In this document: piece after piece, positions 1 through 8,660 of the stretch
Layout: every line of letters starts with the position of its first letter
Position numbering within the stretch: position 1 is the stretch's first letter
Assembly: GCF_000473265.1 (NCBI RefSeq)
Contig: NZ_KI421511.1
Coordinates: 7,723,314 to 7,787,313, forward strand
DNA length: 64,000 nt
Source: Amycolatopsis thermoflava N1165
Lineage (GTDB): Bacteria; Actinomycetota; Actinomycetes; Mycobacteriales; Pseudonocardiaceae
Reading direction: 5' to 3'
Made by a program: the position numbers and the translations under genes
Notes under the pieces: generated by a model
What the model was told of the DNA's origin: nothing
Database searches by the model: none
What the model saw: the letters and a program-made list of their open reading frames with translations, nothing else

Positions 1-561
1 GCGGCGGTGGGGGAGCATCCGGCGCGCCGCGACCGCCACCACCAGCATCAGCACCGCCGACACGAAGTAGATCGTCCGCCACCCGAACGCCCCCGCGACC
101 AGGCTGGACAATGTCCGCGCCAGCAGGATCCCCAGCAGCAGACCGGTCATGACCGTGCCGACGAACCGGCCGCGCTGCTCCTCCGGCGCGAGGTGCGCGG
201 CGAACGGGATGAGGATCTGCGCCACCACCGACGTCACGCCGATCAGCACCGACGCCGCCAGGAACACCCCGAACACCGGCGCCACGGCCGCGACCACCAG
301 CGCCAGCGCGGTGAACACCAGCGTGCGCGACGCCAGCGCCCGGTTCTCCACCAGGTCGCCGAGCGGCATCAGCAACGCGAGCCCGGCCGCGTAACCCAGC
401 TGCGTCAACGTCACCACCAGTGCGGCGCTGCCCTGGCTCACCCCGAACGCGGTCGCGATCTCGGTCAGCAGTGGCTGCGCGTAGTACAGGTTGGCCACCG
501 TGGCGCCGCACGAGAACGCGAGCACCACCATGATCAGCCGCAGGTTGCGGATTTCCGGCAT
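1..561 (-). CDS. MFS transporter, N-terminal part (cut by window edge)
   Basis: Reading leftward from ATG at 561, an open frame runs to the window edge without a stop (187 codons seen). It begins MPEIRNLRLIMVVLAFSCGA and continues with five to six hydrophobic segments separated by short polar loops. A loop with LMPLGDLVENR fits the MFS motif-A position and EEQRGRFVGTVMTG fits the central half of DHA1-type drug or sugar efflux permeases. It lies 76 bp beyond the TetR gene stop on the same strand and may be cotranscribed with it. The substrate cannot be read from the sequence; efflux is a family-level guess. Confidence 0.85.
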   Translation of the reverse strand, partial: MPEIRNLRLIMVVLAFSCGATVANLYYAQPLLTEIATAFGVSQGSAALVVTLTQLGYAAGLALLMPLGDLVENRALASRTLVFTALALVVAAVAPVFGVFLAASVLIGVTSVVAQILIPFAAHLAPEEQRGRFVGTVMTGLLLGILLARTLSSLVAGAFGWRTIYFVSAVLMLVVAVAARRMLPHRR

Positions 562-637
562 GACAGTGCGGACACCACACACGGCCGGTGCATTCCCGGT
601 GTGAGACCGTTCACCCGGGAAACCCGGCAAACGAGTC

Positions 638-1252
638 CTAAGCGGACCGCACCCGCAGCCCGTCGAAGGCCACGGCCGCCACCGTCTCCGCCAGCTCGTC
701 GCCGCTCTGCCCGCCGCGCGGCCGGTACCACTCGATCAGCGAGTTGACCATGCCGAACAACAGCCGCGCCGCGGTCGGCGGATCGATGTCCGGCCGCAGG
801 TCGCCCTCGTCGACGGCCTTGGTGACCAGTTCGGACACGATGTGGTCGAACTCACGACGACGGGCCAGCGCGTCCCGCTCCACCTTCGTGTTGCCGCGCA
901 CCCGCAGCAGCAGCGTCACGAACGGCAGCCGGTCCACCAGCACCCGGACACTGCCGCGCACCAGGTACTCCAGCCGGTCCACCGCGCGCCCGTCGACCGA
1001 GTCCAGCTCGGCCACGATCTCGAACAGCCCGTCCAGCGCCCGGTTCACCGCCAGCCGCAACAACTCCTGCTTGCTCGGCACGTGGTGGTAGATGGCGGAC
1101 TTGGTGATGCCGAGCTTGCGCGACAGGTCCTCCATGCTGGTGCCGTCGTAGCCGCGCTCGTTGAACAGCTTGACCGCGACCGCGAGCAGGGACTCCAGGT
1201 CGTAGCCCGGCCTGCCACGCCGGGCGGGCCGGGCCGGAGGTGCGGTCGTCAT
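638..1252 (-). CDS. TetR/AcrR family regulator, probable phenylacetate repressor
   Basis: A 204-residue protein with an N-terminal helix-turn-helix at about residues 39-60 (SMEDLSRKLGITKSAIYHHV), the usual TetR DNA-binding helices, and a C-terminal ligand and dimer domain. It starts 22 bp after the paaK stop on the same strand, so it is probably the last gene of a paaG-paaI-paaK-tetR transcript. TetR proteins in this place in actinobacterial paa loci usually repress the pathway and respond to phenylacetyl-CoA. That role is inferred from position; the ligand is not visible. Candidate operators are at 3060-3085 and 3915-3940. Confidence 0.85.
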   Translation of the reverse strand: MTTAPPARPARRGRPGYDLESLLAVAVKLFNERGYDGTSMEDLSRKLGITKSAIYHHVPSKQELLRLAVNRALDGLFEIVAELDSVDGRAVDRLEYLVRGSVRVLVDRLPFVTLLLRVRGNTKVERDALARRREFDHIVSELVTKAVDEGDLRPDIDPPTAARLLFGMVNSLIEWYRPRGGQSGDELAETVAAVAFDGLRVRSA

Positions 1253-1274
1253 GACCCCAGTATCCCAAGCGGTC

Positions 1275-2621
1275 TCAGGCCGGCGGGCGCTGGTCGATCA
1301 CGCGGCGCAGCTTGCCCATCGACCGTTCCAGTGTGTCCGGGTCGAGCACCTCCACGCCGACGCTGATCCCCACGCCGTCTTTGACCCGTGCCGCGATCTC
1401 CGCGGCGGCGCCGGAACGGCGGTCGGCCGGGGTGTCGTGCCGGGCCTCGACCAGCACCGTCAGGTGGTCCATCCGGTCCTTTTTGGTCAGCTTCAGCTGG
1501 AAGTGCGGCGCCAGGCCCTCGGTCGCCAGCACGATCTCCTCGATCTGCGTCGGGAACACGTTGACCCCGCGCAGGATGATCATGTCGTCGCTGCGGCCGG
1601 TGACCTTGTCCATGCGCCGGAACGCCGGCCGCGCGGTGCCGGGGCGCAGCGCGGTCAGGTCCCGTGTGCGGTAGCGGATGACCGGCATGGCCTGCTTGGT
1701 GAGCGAGGTGAACAGCAGCTCACCCGTCTCGCCCTCGGCCAGCACGTTCCCCTCGACCGGGTCCACCACCTCGGGGTAGAAGTGGTCCTCCCAGATGTGC
1801 AGGCCGTCCTTGGTTTCCACACACTCCTGCGCGACACCCGGCCCCATCACCTCGGACAGGCCGTAGATGTCGACGGCGTGCAGGTCCATCCGCTGCTCGA
1901 TCTCCCGCCGCATCTGCTCGGTCCACGGCTCGGCGCCGAAGATGCCCACCCGCAGCGAGGACTTCGCCGGGTCCAGGCCCTGGCGCTCGAACTCGTCCAG
2001 CAGCGTCAGCATGTACGACGGGGTCACCATGATGACCTCGGGCCGGAAGTCGGTGATGATCTGCACCTGCCGGGCGGTCATGCCGCCGGACGCGGGGATC
2101 GCGGTGCAGCCCAGCTTCTCCACCCCGTAGTGCGCGCCGAGCCCGCCGGTGAACAGGCCGTAGCCGTAGGCCACGTGCACCTTGTGCCCCGGCCGCCCGC
2201 CCGCCGCGTAGATCGAGCGGGCCATCACGGTCGCCCAGGTGTCGATGTCGGCTTCGGTGTACCCGACCACGGTCGGCTTGCCGGTGGTGCCGCTGGAGGC
2301 GTGGATGCGGCGCACCTGCTCCTGCGGCACCGCGAACATCCCGAACGGGTAGTTGTCCCGCAGGTCGTGCTTGGTGGTGCAGGGGAACTTCGCCAGGTCC
2401 GACAGCTCGCGGCAGTCGTCCGGGTGCACCCCGGCCTCGTCGAACTTGCGGCGGTAGAACGGCACGTTCTCGTAGGCGTGCCGCAACGTCCACTGCAGAC
2501 GTTCCAGCTGGGTGGCGCGCAGCTCGTCGACGCTCATCCGCTCGGCGGCGGTCAGGTCGTCCGGCGCGGGCGCGGTGCCGAGGCGCTTCGCCTGGGGCAC
2601 GTCGCTGTGCATGGTCGTCAT
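1275..2621 (-). CDS. paaK: Phenylacetate-CoA ligase PaaK
   Basis: 448 residues. It activates phenylacetate to phenylacetyl-CoA with ATP and CoA, the entry step of the pathway. The ANL-family P-loop SSGTTGKPTV is at about 109-118, and the PaaK-type signature GRSDDMIILRGVNVFP precedes the C-terminal lid domain. Length fits the family (about 430-450). The start ATG at 2621 has GAGGAG about 9 bp upstream, overlapping the end of paaI, and the 13-bp gap suggests translational coupling. The regulator gene follows directly. Confidence 0.95.
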   Translation of the reverse strand: MTTMHSDVPQAKRLGTAPAPDDLTAAERMSVDELRATQLERLQWTLRHAYENVPFYRRKFDEAGVHPDDCRELSDLAKFPCTTKHDLRDNYPFGMFAVPQEQVRRIHASSGTTGKPTVVGYTEADIDTWATVMARSIYAAGGRPGHKVHVAYGYGLFTGGLGAHYGVEKLGCTAIPASGGMTARQVQIITDFRPEVIMVTPSYMLTLLDEFERQGLDPAKSSLRVGIFGAEPWTEQMRREIEQRMDLHAVDIYGLSEVMGPGVAQECVETKDGLHIWEDHFYPEVVDPVEGNVLAEGETGELLFTSLTKQAMPVIRYRTRDLTALRPGTARPAFRRMDKVTGRSDDMIILRGVNVFPTQIEEIVLATEGLAPHFQLKLTKKDRMDHLTVLVEARHDTPADRRSGAAAEIAARVKDGVGISVGVEVLDPDTLERSMGKLRRVIDQRPPA

Positions 2622-2634
2622 GGGGGCCGGCTCC

Positions 2635-3039
2635 TCAGTTCTTCCCGATCGTGCGGCTGCGGCCGCGGAATTCGGCGATCACTTCGCGCCCGGCGCCGGT
2701 CTCGCGGTGCACCGTGACGTCGTAGATGCCGTTGCGCCCGTAACGCGTGCGTTCCTCGGCCGTGGCGACCAGCCGGTCGCCGAGGCGGGCGCTGGCGACG
2801 AACGAGATCTCGGCGCCCGCCGCGACCGTCACCGGGCCGTGGCTGTTGCACGCGCAGGCGAACGTCGTGTCGGCCAGCAGGAAGATGTACCCGCCGTGGG
2901 CGATCGCGTGCCCGTTCACCATCTGCTCGGTGACCGTCATGCGGGCGACCGCCCGGCCACCGTCGGCTTCGACGAGTTCGATGCCGAGCGACTTCGACGC
3001 GACGTCGTCGGCGAACATCGCCTGCGCGGCTTGGGACAC
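2635..3039 (-). CDS. paaI: Hydroxyphenylacetyl-CoA thioesterase PaaI
   Basis: 134 residues with a single hotdog fold. The catalytic-helix signature NGHAIAHGGYIFLLAD lies at about 42-57, with the HGG turn and the Asp at 57 expected for PaaI. PaaI hydrolyses dead-end hydroxyphenylacetyl-CoA species and returns CoA. The start is GTG at 3039 with GGAAGG upstream. It is followed by paaK with 13 bp between them. A 68-bp gap containing an inverted-repeat operator candidate separates it from paaG, so it may also have its own promoter. Confidence 0.92.
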   Translation of the reverse strand: MSQAAQAMFADDVASKSLGIELVEADGGRAVARMTVTEQMVNGHAIAHGGYIFLLADTTFACACNSHGPVTVAAGAEISFVASARLGDRLVATAEERTRYGRNGIYDVTVHRETGAGREVIAEFRGRSRTIGKN

Positions 3040-3059
3040 GGCAGCACTGCCTTCCGTCG

Positions 3060-3085
3060 TTACTGACCGAATGGACGGTTAATAA
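3060..3085. promoter_or_regulatory. Candidate TetR-type operator upstream of paaI
   Basis: TTACTGACCG and CGGTTAATAA form an imperfect inverted repeat (8 of 10 positions) around a 6-bp spacer in the paaG-paaI gap. The 26-bp site matches the site at 3915-3940 at about 16 positions. Two related sites in front of the two arms of the locus suggest the local TetR protein binds them; that is inference. Confidence 0.5.
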
Positions 3086-3107
3086 TGTGCGTCCGGCCTC
3101 GGCACTG

Positions 3108-3899
3108 TCAAGACCCTTGGAACACCGGCTTCGACTTGCCCAGGAAGGCCTCGACGGCTCCGCGGTGGTCGTCGGTGAGCCCGAGTCGCGCCTGTGCTTC
3201 GCCTTCCAGGCGCAGGACTTCCGGCAGCGGCGCGCCCCAGGACGCGGCCAGCGCGCGCTTGGCCTCCGCGTAGGCGCGCGTGGGGCCCGCGGCCAGGCGG
3301 GCCGCCAAGTCGGCGGCGGTCGCGGCCACCTCGTCGGCCGGCACGACGCGCCCGGCGATGCCCCACTCCGCGGCCTGCGCGGCGGTGAACGTCTCGCCGA
3401 GCAGGACGAGTTCGCTCGCCCTGGCCGCGCCGACGGCGCGCGCGAGCGTGGCGGACAGGCCGGAGTCGCAGGTCAGGCCGATGCCGGTGAACGCGGTGCC
3501 GAACTTCGCGGTGTCCGCGGTGACCCGCAGGTCGCAGGCGAGGGCGAACCCGAGCCCGGCGCCGACGCACGTCCCGTTGACCGCCGCGACCACCGGTTTC
3601 GGCATGGTCGCCAGCGTCGTGACGATCGGGTTGTAGTGCTCGTCGATGGTGGCGAACGCGGTCGCCGGGTCGGCGCGCAGCGCGTCGGCGTGCTCGGCCA
3701 GGTCCTGGCCCACGCAGAACGCCCGGCCGGTGCCGGTGAGTACGACGGCGCGGACCGAATCGTCCGCCGCCACCCGCTCCAGCGCGTCCCGCAGCTCGGT
3801 CTTCAGTTCACCGGTGAGGGCGGGCCGGAGCATCGTCACGGTGGCCACGGCGCCTTCGCGGGAAACGGAAACAACGTCACTGGTGCTTTCGTCAGCCAT
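3108..3899 (-). CDS. paaG: Enoyl-CoA hydratase/isomerase, PaaG-type
   Basis: 263-residue crotonase-fold protein. Oxyanion-hole segments are GRAFCVGQDL (about 58-67) and NGTCVGAG (about 108-115). The active-site loop reads GIGLTCDSGLS with Asp145, as in PaaG, which isomerises ring-1,2-epoxyphenylacetyl-CoA to the oxepin, rather than the Glu pair of ordinary hydratases. E. coli PaaG has 262 residues. It is divergent from paaZ across a 61-bp gap that contains a candidate operator. A second hydratase role (PaaF) cannot be excluded, because paaF, paaH and paaJ are not in the window. Confidence 0.82.
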   Translation of the reverse strand: MADESTSDVVSVSREGAVATVTMLRPALTGELKTELRDALERVAADDSVRAVVLTGTGRAFCVGQDLAEHADALRADPATAFATIDEHYNPIVTTLATMPKPVVAAVNGTCVGAGLGFALACDLRVTADTAKFGTAFTGIGLTCDSGLSATLARAVGAARASELVLLGETFTAAQAAEWGIAGRVVPADEVAATAADLAARLAAGPTRAYAEAKRALAASWGAPLPEVLRLEGEAQARLGLTDDHRGAVEAFLGKSKPVFQGS

Positions 3900-3914
3900 G
3901 CCGAGACGCTACCA

Positions 3915-3940
3915 TGACTTCCTGAACGTTCGGTTGGTTA
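3915..3940. promoter_or_regulatory. Candidate TetR-type operator between paaG and paaZ
   Basis: The site contains GAACGTTCGGTTGGTTA and aligns with the site at 3060-3085 on the same strand with a common pattern TnACTnnCnGAAnGnnCGGTTnnTnA. It fills most of the 61-bp divergent gap, so a bound protein could control both directions. Confidence 0.5.
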
Positions 3941-3960
3941 ATCCGGGGAAGCGAGGAACG

Positions 3961-6006
3961 ATGGCCCAGCAGTCGACGAGGATGCTGCGCAGCTACGTCA
4001 GCGGCGGCTGGCGGACCGGGGAGGGCGAGGGGGCGCCCCTGCACGACGCGGTCACCGGCGCCGAGGTCGCACGGATCTCGTCCGCCGGCATCGACATGGC
4101 CGCCGCGCTCGACCACGGCCGCCGCGTCGGCGGGCCTGCCCTGCGCGAGCTGACCTTCCACCAGCGGGCCGCGCTGCTCAAAGCCGTGGCCTCCCACCTC
4201 CGCGAGCACCGCGACGAGCTGTACGAGCTGTCCGCCAAGACCGGCGCCACGCTCGGCGACTCGAAGTTCGACGTCGACGGCGGCATCGGCGTGCTGTTCG
4301 CCTACTCCGGCAAGGGCAAGCGCGAGCTGCCCAACGACACCGTCTATGTCGACGGCAACGTGGAGCCGCTGAGCAAGGGCGGCACGTTCCTCGGCCAGCA
4401 CATCGCCACCCCGCTGCGGGGCGTCGCCGTGCAGATCAACGCCTTCAACTTCCCGGTGTGGGGTCCGCTGGAGAAGTTCGCCCCGGCGTTCCTCGCGGGC
4501 GTGCCGAGCCTCGTGAAGCCGGCTAGCCAGACCGCCTACCTGACCGAGCGGTTGGTCGAGCTGATCATCGAATCCGGTCTGATCCCGGAGGGCACGCTGC
4601 AGCTGATCTCCGGCAGTGCCGGCGACCTGCTGGACCACCTCACCGAGCAGGACCTGGTGTCGTTCACCGGGTCGGCGTCGACGGCGCAGAAGCTGCGCAC
4701 GCACCCGGTGATCGTGCGCCAGGCTGTTCGGTTCAATGCCGAGGCCGACTCGCTGAACTGCTCGATCCTCGGCCCGGACGCGAAGCCCGGCACGGCCGAG
4801 TTCGACCTCTACGTCAAGCAGCTGGTCACCGAGATGACCGTCAAGGCCGGACAGAAGTGCACCGCGATCCGCCGTGCGTTCGTGCCGGCCGAGCTGCTCG
4901 ACGACGTGGCCGAGGCCGCCGCCGAGCGCCTGGCGAAGGTCAAGATCGGCAACCCCGCGGCGGAGGGCGTCCGCATGGGCGCGCTGGCCAGCCTGGAGCA
5001 GCGCGAGGAGGTCCGCCGCTCGCTGAAGGCGCTGCAGGACGCCTCCAGCGTCGTGTTCGGCGACCCGGAGCGGGTCGAGGTGGTCGACGCCGACGCCGAG
5101 CGCGGCGCGTTCATCTCGCCGGTGCTGCTCAAGGGCGACGCCGACCGCGCCGAGCCGCACGAGGTCGAGGCCTTCGGCCCGGTCTCCACGCTGATGCCCT
5201 ACACCTCGGTCGAGCAGGTCATCGGCTACGCCGCGCGCGGCCAGGGCAGCCTCGCCGGGTCGGTCGTCACCGGCGACGCCCAGTTCGCCCGCGAGGTCGT
5301 GCTGGGCGTGGCGCCGTGGCACGGCCGCCTGCTGGTGCTCGACGCCGACGACGCGAAGGAGTCGACCGGCCACGGTTCGCCGATGCCGGGCCTGGTGCAC
5401 GGTGGCCCTGGCCGCGCCGGTGGCGGCGAGGAGATGGGCGGCATCCGCGGCGTGCTGCACCACATGCAGCGCACGGCCGTGCAGGGCAGCCCGAAGGTGC
5501 TGTCCGCGGTCACCGGCCGGTGGGTCGAGGGCGCGCCGCGCAACACCGAGGACGTCCACCCGTTCCGCAAGTCCCTGGCGGAGCTGAAGATCGGCGACTC
5601 GGTGGTGGCCGGGCCGCGCACCGTGACCCAGGAGGACGTGGACCACTTCGCCGAGTTCACCGGCGACACCTTCTACGCCCACACCGACCCCGAGGCGGCG
5701 GCTGCCAACCCGTTGTTCGGCGGCATCGTGGCGCACGGCTACCTGGTCGTGTCGTTCGCGGCGGGCCTGTTCGTCTCGCCCGAGCCGGGGCCGGTCCTGG
5801 CCAACTACGGCCTGGAGAACCTGCGGTTCCTGACCCCGGTCAAGCCCGGTGACGAGCTGACCGTGACGCTGACCGCCAAGCAGATCACCCCGCGCGAGAA
5901 CGCCGACTACGGCGAGGTGCGCTGGGACGCCGACGTGACCAACTCCGCGGGCGAATCCGTCGCCAAGTACGACGTGCTCACCCTGGTGGCCAAGGAGAAT
6001 CGATGA
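3961..6006 (+). CDS. paaZ: PaaZ bifunctional oxepin-CoA hydrolase / semialdehyde dehydrogenase
   Basis: 681 residues, the same length as E. coli PaaZ. The N-terminal aldehyde dehydrogenase domain (about 1-520) has FTGSAS at about 235-240, the active-site Glu in NAEADSLN (about 256) and nucleophile Cys300 in [10 protein letters not shown]. The C-terminal MaoC-like hotdog domain (about 545-680) carries [10 protein letters not shown] and GGIVAHGY. Together they open the oxepin-CoA ring and oxidise the resulting aldehyde. ATG 3961 was chosen because PaaZ homology begins there and GGGGAAGCGAGG lies upstream; longer in-frame extension would run into paaG. The stop overlaps paaA by ATGA. Confidence 0.95.
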   Translation: MAQQSTRMLRSYVSGGWRTGEGEGAPLHDAVTGAEVARISSAGIDMAAALDHGRRVGGPALRELTFHQRAALLKAVASHLREHRDELYELSAKTGATLGDSKFDVDGGIGVLFAYSGKGKRELPNDTVYVDGNVEPLSKGGTFLGQHIATPLRGVAVQINAFNFPVWGPLEKFAPAFLAGVPSLVKPASQTAYLTERLVELIIESGLIPEGTLQLISGSAGDLLDHLTEQDLVSFTGSASTAQKLRTHPVIVRQAVRFNAEADSLNCSILGPDAKPGTAEFDLYVKQLVTEMTVKAGQKCTAIRRAFVPAELLDDVAEAAAERLAKVKIGNPAAEGVRMGALASLEQREEVRRSLKALQDASSVVFGDPERVEVVDADAERGAFISPVLLKGDADRAEPHEVEAFGPVSTLMPYTSVEQVIGYAARGQGSLAGSVVTGDAQFAREVVLGVAPWHGRLLVLDADDAKESTGHGSPMPGLVHGGPGRAGGGEEMGGIRGVLHHMQRTAVQGSPKVLSAVTGRWVEGAPRNTEDVHPFRKSLAELKIGDSVVAGPRTVTQEDVDHFAEFTGDTFYAHTDPEAAAANPLFGGIVAHGYLVVSFAAGLFVSPEPGPVLANYGLENLRFLTPVKPGDELTVTLTAKQITPRENADYGEVRWDADVTNSAGESVAKYDVLTLVAKENR

Positions 6007-6947
6007 CTGCCATCCTCGACGAGAAGGACCTCGAACGGCACTTCGAGCACACCATCGAAAAGGACCAGCGGATCGAGCCGCGGGACTGGGTGCCGGAGGG
6101 CTACCGCAAGACGATGATCCGGCAGATCGCGCAGCACGCGCACTCCGAGATCATCGGCATGCAGCCGGAGGGCAACTGGATCACCCGCGCGCCGTCGTTG
6201 CGGCGCAAGGCGATCCTGCTGGCGAAGGTGCAGGACGAGGCCGGGCACGGGCTGTACCTGTACTCGGCCGCCGAGACGCTGGGCGCGGACCGCGCGGACC
6301 TGACCGAGAAGCTGATCAGCGGGCGGCAGAAGTACTCGTCGATCTTCAACTACCCGACGCTGACGTTCGCCGACGTGGGCGCGATCGGCTGGCTCGTCGA
6401 CGGCGCCGCGATCTGCAACCAGGTGCCGCTGTGCCGGTCCTCGTACGGGCCGTACGCCCGGGCGATGATCCGGATCTGCAAGGAGGAGTCGTTCCACCAG
6501 CGGCAGGGCTACGAGCTGCTGATGACGATGATGAAGGGCACGCAGGCGCAGCGGGACATGGTGCAGGACGCGGTGAACCGGTTCTGGTGGCCGTCGCTGA
6601 TGATGTTCGGCCCGCCGGACGCCGAATCCGCCAACACCGCGCAGTCGATGGCGTGGAAGATCAAGCGGCACACCAACGACGAGCTGCGCCAGCGGTTCGT
6701 CGACATGACCGTGCCGCAGGCCGAGGCGCTCGGCGTGACCCTGCCGGACCCGGACCTGAATTGGAACGCCGAGCGCGGGCACTACGACTTCGGCCAGGTC
6801 GACTGGGACGAGATGAAGCAGGTCGTCGCGGGCAACGGCCCGTGCAACACCGAGCGGCTGGCGCGGCGGCGGCAGGCGCACGAGGACGGCGCGTGGGTCC
6901 GCGAGGCCGCGGCCGCGCACGCGCGCAAGATGGCGGAGGCGAAGTGA
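6003..6947 (+). CDS. paaA: 1,2-phenylacetyl-CoA epoxidase subunit PaaA
   Basis: 314 residues; the catalytic diiron subunit of the epoxidase that forms ring-1,2-epoxyphenylacetyl-CoA. Carboxylate and histidine ligand motifs are visible in [13 protein letters not shown] and [12 protein letters not shown], on the four-helix ferritin-like core. The reading frame overlaps paaZ (ATGA at 6003-6006) and paaB (GTGA at 6944-6947), so the operon is translationally coupled. Confidence 0.97.
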   Translation: MTAILDEKDLERHFEHTIEKDQRIEPRDWVPEGYRKTMIRQIAQHAHSEIIGMQPEGNWITRAPSLRRKAILLAKVQDEAGHGLYLYSAAETLGADRADLTEKLISGRQKYSSIFNYPTLTFADVGAIGWLVDGAAICNQVPLCRSSYGPYARAMIRICKEESFHQRQGYELLMTMMKGTQAQRDMVQDAVNRFWWPSLMMFGPPDAESANTAQSMAWKIKRHTNDELRQRFVDMTVPQAEALGVTLPDPDLNWNAERGHYDFGQVDWDEMKQVVAGNGPCNTERLARRRQAHEDGAWVREAAAAHARKMAEAK

Positions 6948-7231
6948 GCAAGAGCGAGTGGCCGCTGTACGAGGTTTTCGTGCGTGGCAAGCGAGGCCTC
7001 AACCACGTGCACGTCGGGTCGCTGCGCGCGGCCGACGACCAGATGGCCCTGCACAACGCGCGTGACCTGTACACGCGGCGCAACGAGGGCGTCAGCATCT
7101 GGGTGGTCAAGGCCGCCGACATCACCGCGTCCTCGCCGGACGAGAAGGACCCGTTCTTCGCGCCGTCCGGCGACAAGGTGTACCGGCACCCGACGTTCTA
7201 CGACATCCCCGACAACGTTCCCCACATGTGA
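6944..7231 (+). CDS. paaB: 1,2-phenylacetyl-CoA epoxidase subunit PaaB
   Basis: 95 residues from GTG 6944, exactly the length of E. coli PaaB. It begins [19 protein letters not shown] and contains [20 protein letters not shown], typical of this small structural subunit, which bridges PaaAC heterodimers. The start overlaps the paaA stop by GTGA. paaC follows after only a few bases. Confidence 0.96.
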   Translation: MSKSEWPLYEVFVRGKRGLNHVHVGSLRAADDQMALHNARDLYTRRNEGVSIWVVKAADITASSPDEKDPFFAPSGDKVYRHPTFYDIPDNVPHM

Positions 7232-7235
7232 GCTG

Positions 7236-8174
7236 ATGATGTCCTTTGACAACGCCTACGAGGCTTTGATCGACGCTCACGACGACTCGCGGTGGGCGTT
7301 CGGCACCGGGTTCGAGGACCCGCTCGCCGGGGTCGACACCTCGGTGCCGTCCGGTGTGGACGGTGCGGACCTGGCGCGGTACTGCCTGATGCTGGGCGAC
7401 GACGCCCTGGTGTTCTCGCACCGGCTGCAGCAGTGGTGCACCCGCGCGCCCGAGCTGGAGGACGAGGTCGCGATCGCCAACATCGGCCTCGACCTGCTCG
7501 GCCAGGCGCGGCTGCTGCTGGCGCGCGCGGGCAAAGCAGAAGCAGCGGCGCAGAGCGCCTCCGTTGAGGGTGGCGGTGGGCGACGGGCGGGCGGTTCAGA
7601 CCGCGGCGAGGACGACTACGCATTCTTCCGCGACGAGCACGAGTTCCGCAACGTCCGGCTCGCGGAGCTGGAGCGCGGCGACTTCGGGCAGCTGATCGCG
7701 GTGCTGCTGGTGTTCTCGACCTGGCGGCTGGCGCTGTTCCAGCGGCTGCGGTCGTCGGTGGACCCGGTGCTGGCCGCGATCGCCGACAAGGGCGTCAAGG
7801 AGCTGACCTACCACCGCGACTACGCCGCGCAGTGGGCCGTGCGGCTCGGTGACGGCACCGCGTTCTCGCACGAGCGGATGCAGGCCGGGCTGGACGGGAT
7901 CTGGCCGTTCGTGGACGAGCTGTTCGTGCCGCACGAGACCGAGTCGCGGCTGGCCGCGGCCGGTGTCGCGGTCGCCCCGGCGTCGGTGCGCGAGGAGTTC
8001 GACGACGTCCTGGCGCAGGTGTTCGCCGCCGGTTCCCTGTCCCGCCCGGAGATCGCGGGCAAGGCCGGGGTCAACGGGCAGACCGGACGGGGCGGCCGGC
8101 ACACCGAGGCGATGGGCTACCTGCTTGCCGAGCTGCAGAGCGTCGCCCGCGCCCATCCGGAGGCGACATGGTGA
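7236..8174 (+). CDS. paaC: 1,2-phenylacetyl-CoA epoxidase subunit PaaC (with an internal insertion)
   Basis: 312 residues from ATG 7236 (ATG 7239 is equally possible; no clear Shine-Dalgarno). PaaC is the non-catalytic ferritin-like partner of PaaA. Conserved segments include DLLGQARLLLARAG (about 85-98), FFRDEHEFRNVRL, and a C-terminal GGRHTEAMGYLLAELQ. Between residues about 99 and 123 there is a Gly/Arg/Ala-rich stretch (AEAAAQSASVEGGGGRRAGG onward), longer than the linker in E. coli PaaC. The stretch keeps the frame and looks like a small insertion. The end overlaps paaD by 7 bp. Confidence 0.94.
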   Translation: MMSFDNAYEALIDAHDDSRWAFGTGFEDPLAGVDTSVPSGVDGADLARYCLMLGDDALVFSHRLQQWCTRAPELEDEVAIANIGLDLLGQARLLLARAGKAEAAAQSASVEGGGGRRAGGSDRGEDDYAFFRDEHEFRNVRLAELERGDFGQLIAVLLVFSTWRLALFQRLRSSVDPVLAAIADKGVKELTYHRDYAAQWAVRLGDGTAFSHERMQAGLDGIWPFVDELFVPHETESRLAAAGVAVAPASVREEFDDVLAQVFAAGSLSRPEIAGKAGVNGQTGRGGRHTEAMGYLLAELQSVARAHPEATW

Positions 8175-8659
8175 GCGCCCGCGCCGTCGCGGAGACCGTC
8201 CGCGACCCCGAGCTGCCCATGCTGACGCTGGCCGACCTCGGCGTGCTGCGCGAGGTGTCCGAACAGGACGGTGCGGTGACGGTGTCGATCACGCCCACCT
8301 ACACCGGGTGCCCGGCGATGGACACCATGCGCGACGACCTGGTGCACGCGCTGCAGAGCGCCGGCTACTCGCGCGTCGAGGTCCGCACGGTGCTGCAGCC
8401 TGCCTGGAGCACCGACTGGATCAGCGAGCGGGGCCGCCGGGCGCTGGCCGAGGCGGGTATCGCGCCGCCGGGCAGCGCGCCGCGACGGCCGACCGGGCCG
8501 GTTCCGCTGACGCTGAGCCCGCCGGTGCGCCGGGTGTCCTGCCCGCGGTGCGGGTCGGCGGACACCGAGCTGGTGTCGGAGTTCGGGGCCACCGCCTGCA
8601 AGTCGTTGCTGCGCTGCCGGTCCTGCGACGAACCCTTCGAGCACGTCAAGGAGATCTGA
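8168..8659 (+). CDS. paaD: PaaD, phenylacetyl-CoA epoxidase maturation protein
   Basis: 163 residues. The N-terminal MIP18/DUF59-type domain contains YTGCPAMDTM with the conserved Cys. The C-terminal zinc-ribbon-like tail has CPRCGS and CRSCDEPF, giving two CxxC pairs. PaaD is thought to help assemble the metal centre of the epoxidase system. ATG 8168 overlaps the paaC end; GTG 8171 is an alternative start. paaE begins 1 bp after the stop. Confidence 0.95.
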   Translation: MVSARAVAETVRDPELPMLTLADLGVLREVSEQDGAVTVSITPTYTGCPAMDTMRDDLVHALQSAGYSRVEVRTVLQPAWSTDWISERGRRALAEAGIAPPGSAPRRPTGPVPLTLSPPVRRVSCPRCGSADTELVSEFGATACKSLLRCRSCDEPFEHVKEI

Positions 8660-8660
8660 G

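Noticed and set aside
3892-5736. 614-codon reverse open frame opposite paaZ
   Set aside because: No domain is visible, and paaZ on the other strand is full length with all catalytic motifs.
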